This document shows positions 25,033 to 32,657 of a stretch of DNA of 45,597 bases, piece by piece. This stretch comes from Acidiferrobacteraceae bacterium (GTDB lineage: Bacteria; Pseudomonadota; Gammaproteobacteria; Acidiferrobacterales; SZUA-150), in contig QIGL01000091.1 in the NCBI GenBank assembly GCA_003228915.1, forward strand, positions 1-45,597. The letters run 5' to 3'. A program made the position numbers and the translations under genes. Below the pieces are notes generated by a model. It saw only the letters and a list, made by a program, of their open reading frames with translations. It did not search any database and was not told the origin of the DNA. Each line of letters opens with the position of its first letter. Positions within the stretch are counted from its first letter, which is position 1.

Positions 25033-26475
25033 ATGACTGAGAATGCAGTTAATAAAGGTGAAAGGAAAAACCGTTTCTGGGCCTTTTTTGTATTGGGCTT
25101 TTTTGCCCTGGTCAGTATTACGACCTTCGCTTATAACGAATATTACATTTATCTTTCTATTTACCTGTGGTTTGGTTTGATATATGGACTGGCCCTACAG
25201 TATGGCCGGTTCTGTTTTTCCTCCGCTTTCCGGGATCTGTTTGCGGTTGGTGTTGCCAGAATGGCGGTTGGAATCACCATCGCCATTGTGCTTTTTGCAC
25301 TTGTTGCTTCCCTGGTGACCGCCCAGGGTTTAAGCACCTTTCACCCTGCCCCCTCTGGCATTCACGCAGTGATCGCCGGGGTTATCTTTGGAATGGGGAT
25401 GGTGATTGCCGGTGGTTGCGCCTCTGGCTCTTTGTATAAAACCGGTGAAGGCAATATGAATGCCTTGATTGTGGTTTTCTCCATCAGTGTGTCCCAGGCT
25501 TTATTTGTCGACGTCGGCGGATGGGCCAACAATCTTGTCCCGGAGTCATGGCATCACTCGGCTATTGCAAAGGGACTGCCAGCGTCAATCAACGTGGGCG
25601 ACGGATGGATGGATCAGTACCTGGCGGGTTATGTCTGGAATCATCCAGTGACAACCTTCGCAAAAATGCTGGGCTGGGACAATTCCTCGGCATTGGGAGC
25701 GATCGTGGGTAATTTCTTCCTTGGTGTCCTGGTGCCCTCGGCATTACTACTGGCCGTGGTTTATTTTGTCTGGTCGCGCAAAGCCTTTGTCAGGAAAAGA
25801 GTCAAGGCGGGCCAGGAAAAGATGACGATGCTTGATGAGGTGAAAGGCTATTGGGCGATGTTATCGGCCTCCAAGCGAACGGCGATCGCAGGCCTGGTTA
25901 TTGGTGTTGCAGCAGGGTTGCACATGCTGGTGCTGCAAGGGGCGCGGGTTAAATTTGGCGTTAAGAATGCAGGAGCACTGCTGGAGAGAATGGGTTTCGA
26001 TTATGGCATATCGGTTAACGGAACCGTTTTCGATCCCGGTTATTGGTATGTAACAACCCAGGAGGCGCAGTGGGTCGGCTGGTTGTTGCAGAAAACGACT
26101 GGTGCCAATTATATGGATAACGTGTTTTTTGGTTATGTGAATGGCATTCCCAATCCTGCCATCAATCCTGCGGACTGGATGTCCCTGGCAACCATTGGCG
26201 GTGCCGCCATCATGGCATTGTTATACGGTGAATTTAAATTCAAAAAACCAACCCTTGAGCTTGCTACCTGGGCGATCATCGGCGGCACATTGATGGGCAT
26301 TGGTGCCCGGCTGGCGCTCGGCTGCAACATCGGCGCCTTTTTTATCCGGGTCGCGAACGGTGATCCCTCCGGATGGTTATTTGGTATTGGCATGGTTCCC
26401 GGTGCGTATATTGCGGTTAAGTTCTTTAACTGGTGGACCGAAAGAAAAATGGCAAAACAAGGTTTTGGTTTGTAA
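25033..26475 (+). CDS. YeeE/YedE-family sulfur (thiosulfate) transporter
   Basis: 480 residues, polytopic. The family's cysteine motifs are visible: Cys61 in YGRFCFSSAFRD, Cys129 in GGCASGSLYKTGEG and Cys431 in ALGCNIGAFF. In the characterised YeeE (TsuA) such cysteines pass thiosulfate through the membrane. AGGAG lies upstream of ATG 25033. A tusA-like gene follows 23 bp downstream, the same pairing as YeeE-YeeD, so import of thiosulfate or a related sulfur species and hand-over to TusA is the likely role. At 480 residues it is longer than E. coli YeeE (about 350), with an added middle section near residues 240-330. Confidence 0.88.
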   Translation: MTENAVNKGERKNRFWAFFVLGFFALVSITTFAYNEYYIYLSIYLWFGLIYGLALQYGRFCFSSAFRDLFAVGVARMAVGITIAIVLFALVASLVTAQGLSTFHPAPSGIHAVIAGVIFGMGMVIAGGCASGSLYKTGEGNMNALIVVFSISVSQALFVDVGGWANNLVPESWHHSAIAKGLPASINVGDGWMDQYLAGYVWNHPVTTFAKMLGWDNSSALGAIVGNFFLGVLVPSALLLAVVYFVWSRKAFVRKRVKAGQEKMTMLDEVKGYWAMLSASKRTAIAGLVIGVAAGLHMLVLQGARVKFGVKNAGALLERMGFDYGISVNGTVFDPGYWYVTTQEAQWVGWLLQKTTGANYMDNVFFGYVNGIPNPAINPADWMSLATIGGAAIMALLYGEFKFKKPTLELATWAIIGGTLMGIGARLALGCNIGAFFIRVANGDPSGWLFGIGMVPGAYIAVKFFNWWTERKMAKQGFGL

Positions 26476-26498
26476 TTTAAAAAACCAAAGGAGATAAC

Positions 26499-26750
26499 AT
26501 GGCTATGAAATTCGAAAAAGTAAATGAAGGCAATTATCATTTGGATGTAACGGGCTATGTTTGTCCGCACCCGCAGATTTATACCAAGAAGGCGCTGGAA
26601 AGAATCGAGCCAGGTGATGTGTTACAGGTGATATTCGATAACCCGTCTTCCGGTGAATCGATTTCAACCATGTGTGAAAACACAGGCGATGAGATTGTCG
26701 ATAAGAAAAAAGAAGGTGGTCAATTTATATGGAGCATAGAAAAATGTTAA
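26499..26750 (+). CDS. TusA-family sulfur carrier protein
   Basis: 83 residues with the signature LDVTGYVCPHPQIYTKKAL: Cys22 in a CPxP motif, where the family carries a persulfide. A second Cys is the last residue (IWSIEKC). It lies directly downstream of the YeeE/YedE gene. Family knowledge: TusA/YeeD proteins accept sulfur from a transporter or rhodanese and pass it to DsrE-like partners. ATG 26499 follows AAAGGAGA; an internal ATG at 26505 is possible. Confidence 0.92.
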   Translation: MAMKFEKVNEGNYHLDVTGYVCPHPQIYTKKALERIEPGDVLQVIFDNPSSGESISTMCENTGDEIVDKKKEGGQFIWSIEKC

Positions 26751-26768
26751 TTAGAGAGGTAGCGTGCA

Positions 26769-26954
26769 ATGAAAAATGATCTTTGGGTTGTGATTGTAAT
26801 TACGCTGGGCTTTATTGGATTCCTGATGGGCTATAGTCTTCCGCCCCTGGTAGAGACAGGCATGTTAACTGGTAAAGGAGGACAGGCTCAGGAGGTACAA
26901 AATCTGGACAAGGACATGGCACAGTATTACCGCGATTTGTCTAAAGACGAATAA
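26769..26954 (+). CDS. Single-pass membrane mini-protein, paralogue 1
   Basis: 61 residues: MKNDLW, one hydrophobic helix (VVIVITLGFIGFLMGYSL), a Gly/Gln linker, and a charged tail ending QYYRDLSKDE. No known family recognised. The neighbour at 26997 has the same build: MKN-x-[I/L]-W start, one helix containing GFLxGYS, and a YYR-x-L end. The helix-out tail probably faces the periplasm or cytoplasm as a short docking peptide. It is 18 bp after tusA. A subunit of the transporter or a scaffold is possible; a modified peptide is less likely. Confidence 0.65.
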   Translation: MKNDLWVVIVITLGFIGFLMGYSLPPLVETGMLTGKGGQAQEVQNLDKDMAQYYRDLSKDE

Positions 26955-26996
26955 AATAGTACAGATCTACACGACTGTGGATAAAGGAGCAGAGTA

Positions 26997-27206
26997 TTGA
27001 AAAACAAAATCTGGGCGTTAATCGCGCTGATAACGGGACTGCTGGGTTTTCTCGCAGGTTACAGCATATCGTCAACCACTGGTGTCGAACCGGGGTTTTT
27101 TGAGGCCGTGGAGACAGGCAGTTATGGCGGTGGTGGTGGCGAAGAAACTATCGAGGGGGTCAGTGCAGAAGACCAGGAGTACTACCGAAAATTGCAGGAA
27201 GAGTAA
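26997..27206 (+). CDS. Single-pass membrane mini-protein, paralogue 2
   Basis: 69 residues from a TTG start at 26997 with GGAG eight bases upstream. It has the sequence MKNKIWALIALITGLLGFLAGYS, then a stretch containing five consecutive Gly (GSYGGGGGEE) and an acidic tail ending QEYYRKLQEE. It is clearly related to the preceding gene, so a local duplication is likely. Its stop codon overlaps the ATG of the flavoprotein gene by one base, suggesting translational coupling. No family recognised. Confidence 0.65.
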   Translation: MKNKIWALIALITGLLGFLAGYSISSTTGVEPGFFEAVETGSYGGGGGEETIEGVSAEDQEYYRKLQEE

Positions 27207-28702
27207 TGCCAGGTGCTCCCATGGACGCCAGACGTAACCAGACAAATGATGTGATCATCCTGGGTGCCGGCCTTGCGGGTCTCGGCGCCGGTTATGCCTT
27301 AAGTATTTCTAATTCCAGCTCCGACACAAATGTTCTTGTCATCGAGGCAGGTAAAACAGTCGGTGGTCTGGCAAAAACAATAAACCGCAACGGTTTTAGA
27401 TTCGATTTAGGGGGTCACCGGTTTAAAACAAACAAACCAAAAATAGAGCAGTTGGTCAGGAATATCATGGGGCACGAATTACTTGTCGTCAATCGATCCA
27501 GCAAGATCTTGCTGCGCGACAAATATTTTGACTACCCGTTAAAACCGCTTAATGCCATTTCCGGATTTGGCATTGCGACGACCTCAAGAATCCTCCTGGA
27601 ATATACGGCCGGGTTACTAAAACAACCATTTGTGAATGAAAAAATCGTTTCCCTTGAAGACTGGGTTGTTCATCATTTCGGCCGCACCCTGTTCAATATT
27701 TATTTCAGGGAATACAGCGAAAAAGTCTGGGGCATAAATTGTAACCGGATTTGCATGGAGTGGATGGAACAGCGCATCCAGAAACTTTCACTTGGCAAGG
27801 CCATTAAAAAGGCGCTGTTTAAATACAGTGGCAAAAACAACGGTATGCACACCCTGGCAAGTGAATTTCTTTACCCCTCCCTGGGTATCGGGCGCATAGC
27901 CAACAGACTGAAACAAGAGATCGAAAAAAATAATACCGTGCTCACCAATTCCCGTGTTGTGCGGATTAACCATAATGGCAACAGAATAGAAAATGTCACC
28001 ACCCGGTCTGGCCCTGCTAATAACAAAATGAACGCCCAGGCTTGTGACCACGGTGGTAATGAATTCATATCCAGCATACCGGTGGCCACGCTGGTGCAGT
28101 TGTTACATCCAAGACCACCGACAGAGATACTTGAGGCCGCATCAAAACTCAAATACAGGGACCTGGTAATCGTGACCATCATGCTTAACCGCGAGCGAGT
28201 CACCGACCAGACCTGGGTCTATCTCCCGGAGCAAAAGATTCCCTTCGGCAGGATTCATGAGCCAACAAACTGGAGCAACAAAATGGCGCCCCCGGGCAAG
28301 ACCCTGCTGGTCACCGAGCATTTCTGTTTTCGTGGCGATAAAACCTGGAGTGCCAGTAACGAGGAACTGGCCGAGAAGACCGTTAGCAATCTCGTCACCC
28401 TGGGTTTTATTAAAAGGCACGAAGTACTCGACAAGGTGGTGTTACGCATCCCCAGGGCTTACCCGTTATTCGAAGTTGGTTACACTAAACAGCTGGAAAA
28501 GATATGCAAGTATCTCGATCGCTATGGCAACCTGCGTTTGATTGGACGGGGCGGCATGTTCCGCTACTACAACATGGACCATACCCTTGAGTCCGGTATC
28601 AGCGCCGCTGAAGCCTTGATGGCCAACAAGCCCGAATTATTCAACCCCGAACTACTCGACCAGGGAAGGAATGAAACTTTCCAGACAGGCACAGACTCAT
28701 GA
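27206..28702 (+). CDS. FAD-dependent oxidoreductase, UDP-galactopyranose mutase / amine oxidase superfamily
   Basis: 498 residues. The N-terminal FAD-binding pattern IILGAGLAGLGAGYALS is followed by VIEAGKTVGGLAKT and FDLGGHRF, which is typical of UDP-galactopyranose-mutase-like and protoporphyrinogen-oxidase-like flavoproteins. A C-terminal IGRGGMFRYYNMDHTLESG closes the FAD site. Related proteins often lie in glycan gene clusters with unknown substrates. The stop overlaps the ATG of the next gene (ATGA), so the two are translationally coupled. A sugar or polyprenyl substrate would fit the neighbouring glycosyltransferases. Confidence 0.78.
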   Translation: MPGAPMDARRNQTNDVIILGAGLAGLGAGYALSISNSSSDTNVLVIEAGKTVGGLAKTINRNGFRFDLGGHRFKTNKPKIEQLVRNIMGHELLVVNRSSKILLRDKYFDYPLKPLNAISGFGIATTSRILLEYTAGLLKQPFVNEKIVSLEDWVVHHFGRTLFNIYFREYSEKVWGINCNRICMEWMEQRIQKLSLGKAIKKALFKYSGKNNGMHTLASEFLYPSLGIGRIANRLKQEIEKNNTVLTNSRVVRINHNGNRIENVTTRSGPANNKMNAQACDHGGNEFISSIPVATLVQLLHPRPPTEILEAASKLKYRDLVIVTIMLNRERVTDQTWVYLPEQKIPFGRIHEPTNWSNKMAPPGKTLLVTEHFCFRGDKTWSASNEELAEKTVSNLVTLGFIKRHEVLDKVVLRIPRAYPLFEVGYTKQLEKICKYLDRYGNLRLIGRGGMFRYYNMDHTLESGISAAEALMANKPELFNPELLDQGRNETFQTGTDS

Positions 28703-30168
28703 AAGTTGTGCTAATCCACCCGGCGTGGTCGCCTGAAGAAATATTTCCTTCCAAAACCGTTGCCTCACAAATCAATTACTGGCAACCACTGGGTACCCTG
28801 TACGTGGGCGCCAGTCTGCTCAGGGCCGGTCATGAAGTAAAATTTTTTAACGGTGCCTTCATGCCCCATGAAGAATTATTGCGGCGCGTAAAAGAATTCA
28901 AGCCGGATTTTGCCGGTCTTTATTCGACCACCTTCGGCTGGCCAAAGGCCGTGAAAACTGCCGACGCCATTAAACAGATTGATAAAAAAATATTTACCTG
29001 TGTCGGTGGGCCTTACCCGATCGCCATGCAGGAACAATGTCTAAACGACGAAAGCCGCAACATCAATGCTGTGATCACGGGCGAAGCGGAAATCACTATG
29101 GTCGAGTTGCTGACCAGCTTACATCACGGAAAAAATCCCCATGGGGTACAGGGGGTGGTCTTCAGGCAAGGGATGAACATCATTAAAAACCCGCCGCGGC
29201 CGTTAAATGAAAACCTGGACGCACTGCCCTTCCCTGCCCGGGAACTGCTGGGCGATATGAATCAATATATGCCACCGCCGGCAACCTATAAACGAAAACC
29301 GGTCACCATTCTTATTACTTCCCGGGGTTGTAACAGGCGATGTATTTTTTGTTTCCAGATCGACAAAAACAGAAACAGTGGCAAGCGTGGCATTCGCTTC
29401 CGTAGTGTTGAAAATGTTTTGCAGGAAATCGAACTTTGTCTCAAGCAGGGTTACCGTGAAATCAAGTTTATTGACGATACCTTTACCGCCGATTATGACC
29501 GGGCCATGGCGATATGCCGAGAGATCAAAGCGCGGCGGCTTGATTTCACCTGGTTCGCCTCTGCCTGTATCAATCAGGTGGACAAAACCCTGCTCCAGGC
29601 CATGAAAGATGCGGGTTGTTGGGCCATCCTGTTTGGTGCCGATAGTGGTGTCCAGAAAACCCTGAACGCACTCCGGAAAGCCACTACCCTCGACCAGATA
29701 CGACGGGATGTGCTTGCCGCAAAAGCGGTCGGGTTAAAAGTCAGTACACCATTTATATTCGGCGCACCGGGAGAAACTTATGCGGACGGTTTAAAAACCA
29801 TTGAATTTGCCGTCGAGCTGGACGCCGACCTGGCAAACTTTCATGCCCTGACACCCTTTCCGGGCACTTATCTCTATGACAACCTGGACAAGTTCGGGTC
29901 GGTCTCTGGCGATCTCTCGGATCGCAACTATCAATCGGCGGCGTTTGTCCCCTACTCCATGACCCGCGATGAAATCCTGACCCTGCGCCAGCTGGCATTC
30001 AGACGCTTTTACTCCCGGCCAGTTTTTCTATTTAGAAGGCTATTGGAAATCAGAACCCTGAATGATTGCAAAGTCGCCATCAGGGGTATCAAGAGCCTGT
30101 TCTGGCTCTGGACGGGTACTAAATTGTTTCACAAACGTAAAGGAGGTGTGCTAACTCGTGCTGGATGA
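28699..30168 (+). CDS. B12-binding-type radical SAM enzyme (BchE/HpnJ-like class)
   Basis: 489 residues. The first 140 form a Rossmann-like cobalamin-binding-type domain (VVLIHPAWSPEE, then PLGTLYVGASLLRAGHEV). The radical SAM motif SRGCNRRCIFC gives Cys211, Cys215 and Cys218 for the 4Fe-4S cluster. The region ALTPFPGTYLYDNL and an EAD..FHA-like context match the BchE/HpnJ class of methyl- or ring-forming enzymes. The DxHxxG cobalamin ligand motif is not evident. It is the last plus-strand gene of the operon and converges on the SPASM radical SAM gene, whose 3' end it overlaps by 40 bp. Substrate unknown. Confidence 0.85.
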   Translation: MKVVLIHPAWSPEEIFPSKTVASQINYWQPLGTLYVGASLLRAGHEVKFFNGAFMPHEELLRRVKEFKPDFAGLYSTTFGWPKAVKTADAIKQIDKKIFTCVGGPYPIAMQEQCLNDESRNINAVITGEAEITMVELLTSLHHGKNPHGVQGVVFRQGMNIIKNPPRPLNENLDALPFPARELLGDMNQYMPPPATYKRKPVTILITSRGCNRRCIFCFQIDKNRNSGKRGIRFRSVENVLQEIELCLKQGYREIKFIDDTFTADYDRAMAICREIKARRLDFTWFASACINQVDKTLLQAMKDAGCWAILFGADSGVQKTLNALRKATTLDQIRRDVLAAKAVGLKVSTPFIFGAPGETYADGLKTIEFAVELDADLANFHALTPFPGTYLYDNLDKFGSVSGDLSDRNYQSAAFVPYSMTRDEILTLRQLAFRRFYSRPVFLFRRLLEIRTLNDCKVAIRGIKSLFWLWTGTKLFHKRKGGVLTRAG

Positions 30169-31262
30169 GCGCTTTGTATCTGCACATACTCTTTGACCAG
30201 GGTTGGGTACAACCGCGGATTAAACAGGATGTTGGTAATAAAATAACATTCGTGTGTGCAGTAACAACGATTGTTATCAATTGAATCCAGCACGGGTTGG
30301 GCCATTTCGGAGTGAACGACTTTTTTCATGTCGTAGTCATAATCCCTGACATTACCGAAACTCGTCGACAAAATCTCGCACGGGTACACCTGCCCGGTCT
30401 CCGTCAATACCAGGTTTAATTTGCCGGCATAACAGGGAATCTGTCTTTGCCGATCAAGCAATGTCTGGTGGATCAAACGCCGCTGTAAAATATCCTGGGC
30501 CGCCTTCAGGCGGGCACCACGAAACCGGTATATGTTCGACGTTTGGTTTTTAAGATTGCTCTCAAGCCGGTTAATCGCACGGTGGTATTTTTCGTGATCT
30601 ACTTCTTTATAGTGTGCATCCGCAAGGTTGCCGCGCACCATTGAAATAGTATGCGTTTTAACATTCGCCATGGTTTGTACAAAATCAATAATCTCGTCCA
30701 TTTTGTCCTGGTTCTCGGAACAAAATACCGTATTGACGCCCAGTTCAAAATTTTCATACTTCGCCAACAGGTCGCCAAGCTGCTCATATGTGCACATGGT
30801 TTTATCAAAGTTACCCGGTGTATTTCGTAACACATCGTGATCGCTGTGCAGGCCATCAAGGGAAAGTTTGACGGTCACCACAGACTTTTTGCAGTATTTT
30901 AAAATTTGTTCTGTTTTATCTCTGATTAAATCTGGCATCAGGCCATTAGTAGGAAAAAGCATAAAAACGGGGCTGTTTTGTTCGTAAAAAACTCTGCTGA
31001 TTTCCACGAGATCCCTTCTCAGGTACGGCTCACCACCGGAGAATGCCAGCCACAACAGTTTGTCCATTGATGCCGATATTTTTTTAATTTCGTCAAGTGA
31101 AAGTTCTGCTGCGTCGGTATTGTCATTTTCTGCATTACTGGTGTTGTCTACATAAAAACAAAATGGACAGCGGGCATTACACCTGCGGGTGACAAAAAAA
31201 GTGAGTTGAACGGCTTGCCCTTTCGAGAGAATTGAACCGCTATGGCGCAGTGGTGAAAACAT
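30129..31262 (-). CDS. Radical SAM/SPASM-domain enzyme
   Basis: 377 residues. Cys28, Cys32 and Cys35 in TRRCNARCPFC bind the radical SAM cluster. The C-terminal region (about 285-345) has the SPASM-type cysteines: IPCYAGK, VYPCEIL and NRCYCTHECYF. SPASM enzymes act on peptides, proteins or small molecules. Its ATG overlaps the stop of the GT2 gene, so the two are coupled. Its 3' end overlaps the opposing B12-type radical SAM gene. No obvious precursor peptide is encoded nearby, although the two mini-proteins at 26769-27206 cannot be excluded as substrates. Confidence 0.85.
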   Translation of the reverse strand: MFSPLRHSGSILSKGQAVQLTFFVTRRCNARCPFCFYVDNTSNAENDNTDAAELSLDEIKKISASMDKLLWLAFSGGEPYLRRDLVEISRVFYEQNSPVFMLFPTNGLMPDLIRDKTEQILKYCKKSVVTVKLSLDGLHSDHDVLRNTPGNFDKTMCTYEQLGDLLAKYENFELGVNTVFCSENQDKMDEIIDFVQTMANVKTHTISMVRGNLADAHYKEVDHEKYHRAINRLESNLKNQTSNIYRFRGARLKAAQDILQRRLIHQTLLDRQRQIPCYAGKLNLVLTETGQVYPCEILSTSFGNVRDYDYDMKKVVHSEMAQPVLDSIDNNRCYCTHECYFITNILFNPRLYPTLVKEYVQIQSAHPARVSTPPLRL

Positions 31263-32266
31263 CAGGTGTTCTCCTGTAATACGCGCCTGCCAACAAAGTG
31301 CCTGGCTAACCCGGCAAGCGCACCAAGACCGACCGCCACCGGGTAGATCAACAGGTAATAAGCTGTCGCGACCAACGCAAACTTGAATCCCCTGGTGCGG
31401 TAAAATGCTGTCAGCAAGCCCCTGTTCACAAACAGGTTGATGGCCAGTAGCAATAAGACGAGTAATATGAGAACACTATTACCTGTTAAATAATAAGCAA
31501 GCAAAAATAAGCCAATGGCAAACCAGGCAGTTACATTTGTTTTCAGGCCTATGGATGCCGTGCCGGAATCTACAAACACATCGCCGTAATTTATGGAGTA
31601 CATGGTCCAGTACATGGATTTCCTGATGGCATTAGACAAAGAACGATACAGGGAAAAATTAAATATGTGCTGCACCTGGATGGCCGGGTTTATAACAAGC
31701 CGGTATCCTTGCTCGCGCAACCGGTGGCTGAAGTCGACATCTTCAATTATCGGCAGGAACTTCTCGCTGAAGCCACCACTCTTGTGAAAACTTTCGGCAT
31801 TGATGACCATTGCATGGGTGGCAATATAATCAGGGTGATCTACTTCCCTGGTCTCTGAATAATTTACAAAAACGGACTGAAACAGGCTAAAGAAGTTGTT
31901 GTCGAATGGAAAAGACGTGTAGCTGCCACCAATAACAGTGTTGGGGTCTGCCGAAGACATGGCCTGGTTGACAAGCGCAAGGGTGTTTTCCTGAAGCAGG
32001 CAATCGGCATCAGTAAAAAAAATCATATCACCGCTACTATGAGTGGCCCCGATATTCCTTGCCCGTGCAGCACCGGCATGTGAGGCCAGACGGATGAGTT
32101 TACAAGGGAATTTTTTTATCACTTCGACCGAGTCATCTCTGGAACAGTCATCGACCACAATGACCTCGAAGTTTTGATACCTGGAGGCAAATACGGCTTC
32201 GAGACACCTGGCTATCGTGGCGCCCCCTTGATAGTTGGGAATAATTACCGAGATAAATTTTTCCAT
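31262..32266 (-). CDS. Family 2 glycosyltransferase with C-terminal membrane helices
   Basis: 334 residues. The GT-A domain begins VIIPNYQGGATIARCLEA, with VDDCSRDDSVE and the metal-binding DAD in FFTDADCLL. Residues about 230-320 include three or four hydrophobic helices, so the enzyme is anchored to the inner membrane and probably acts on a lipid-linked acceptor. It is the first gene of a two-gene minus-strand operon with the SPASM enzyme, starting downstream of the shared regulatory region that carries operator site 3. Confidence 0.85.
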   Translation of the reverse strand: MEKFISVIIPNYQGGATIARCLEAVFASRYQNFEVIVVDDCSRDDSVEVIKKFPCKLIRLASHAGAARARNIGATHSSGDMIFFTDADCLLQENTLALVNQAMSSADPNTVIGGSYTSFPFDNNFFSLFQSVFVNYSETREVDHPDYIATHAMVINAESFHKSGGFSEKFLPIIEDVDFSHRLREQGYRLVINPAIQVQHIFNFSLYRSLSNAIRKSMYWTMYSINYGDVFVDSGTASIGLKTNVTAWFAIGLFLLAYYLTGNSVLILLVLLLLAINLFVNRGLLTAFYRTRGFKFALVATAYYLLIYPVAVGLGALAGLARHFVGRRVLQENT

Positions 32267-32657
32267 ATACCAACTCTACTCCAGTGACCTCCAAAGTGCC
32301 TGCAAAAATCACGCTTTATGCATTGTGCATCATCCTGGTGCCGGGAAAAATGATGCAAATGCATCATTCCATTTGGCATTGATTGGTATTCTAATGAGAC
32401 CTGCAAGTACTGGAAGTAAGGGCATTTTGGTTGTCCGGGCAGGCGTCTCGTAAAAAGGTGGGGGGCGGCCCGGAGCCGTCGTCGAGCGTGAGATGGAGAA
32501 AGTGAAAGTACCCTGGATGATGTCACACACGCTCTGCGCCCAACCAGACAGCTCAGAAAGAATACTTTGTGAGAGGCAATGCTCGATGTGTGAGTGCCGG
32601 TTATGAGTAACAGGAAAGTGGTTAGAGATATTTTAAATGGTTAACTGGAGGTGGATC
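32267..32657. other. Divergent regulatory region between GT2 and rhodanese genes
   Basis: 390 bp without a gene. It contains operator site 3 (32349-32368), 83 bp from the GT2 start codon and about 290 bp from the rhodanese start codon. The rest, 32440-32640, includes a GC-rich stretch with no recognised gene or structure. Confidence 0.6.
32349..32368. promoter_or_regulatory. Cluster operator, site 3
   Basis: AATGATGCAAATGCATCATT, identical to site 2 about 10 kb away. The flanks are also alike (AAA before, then YCATT with TGG soon after). Placed between divergent genes, it could control the GT2-SPASM operon, the rhodanese gene, or both. Confidence 0.75.

Noticed and set aside
26769-27206. RiPP precursor peptides for the radical SAM enzymes
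   Set aside because: Both have a full transmembrane helix and no leader/core pattern or Cys/Ser/Thr-rich core, so this is kept only as a weak alternative.
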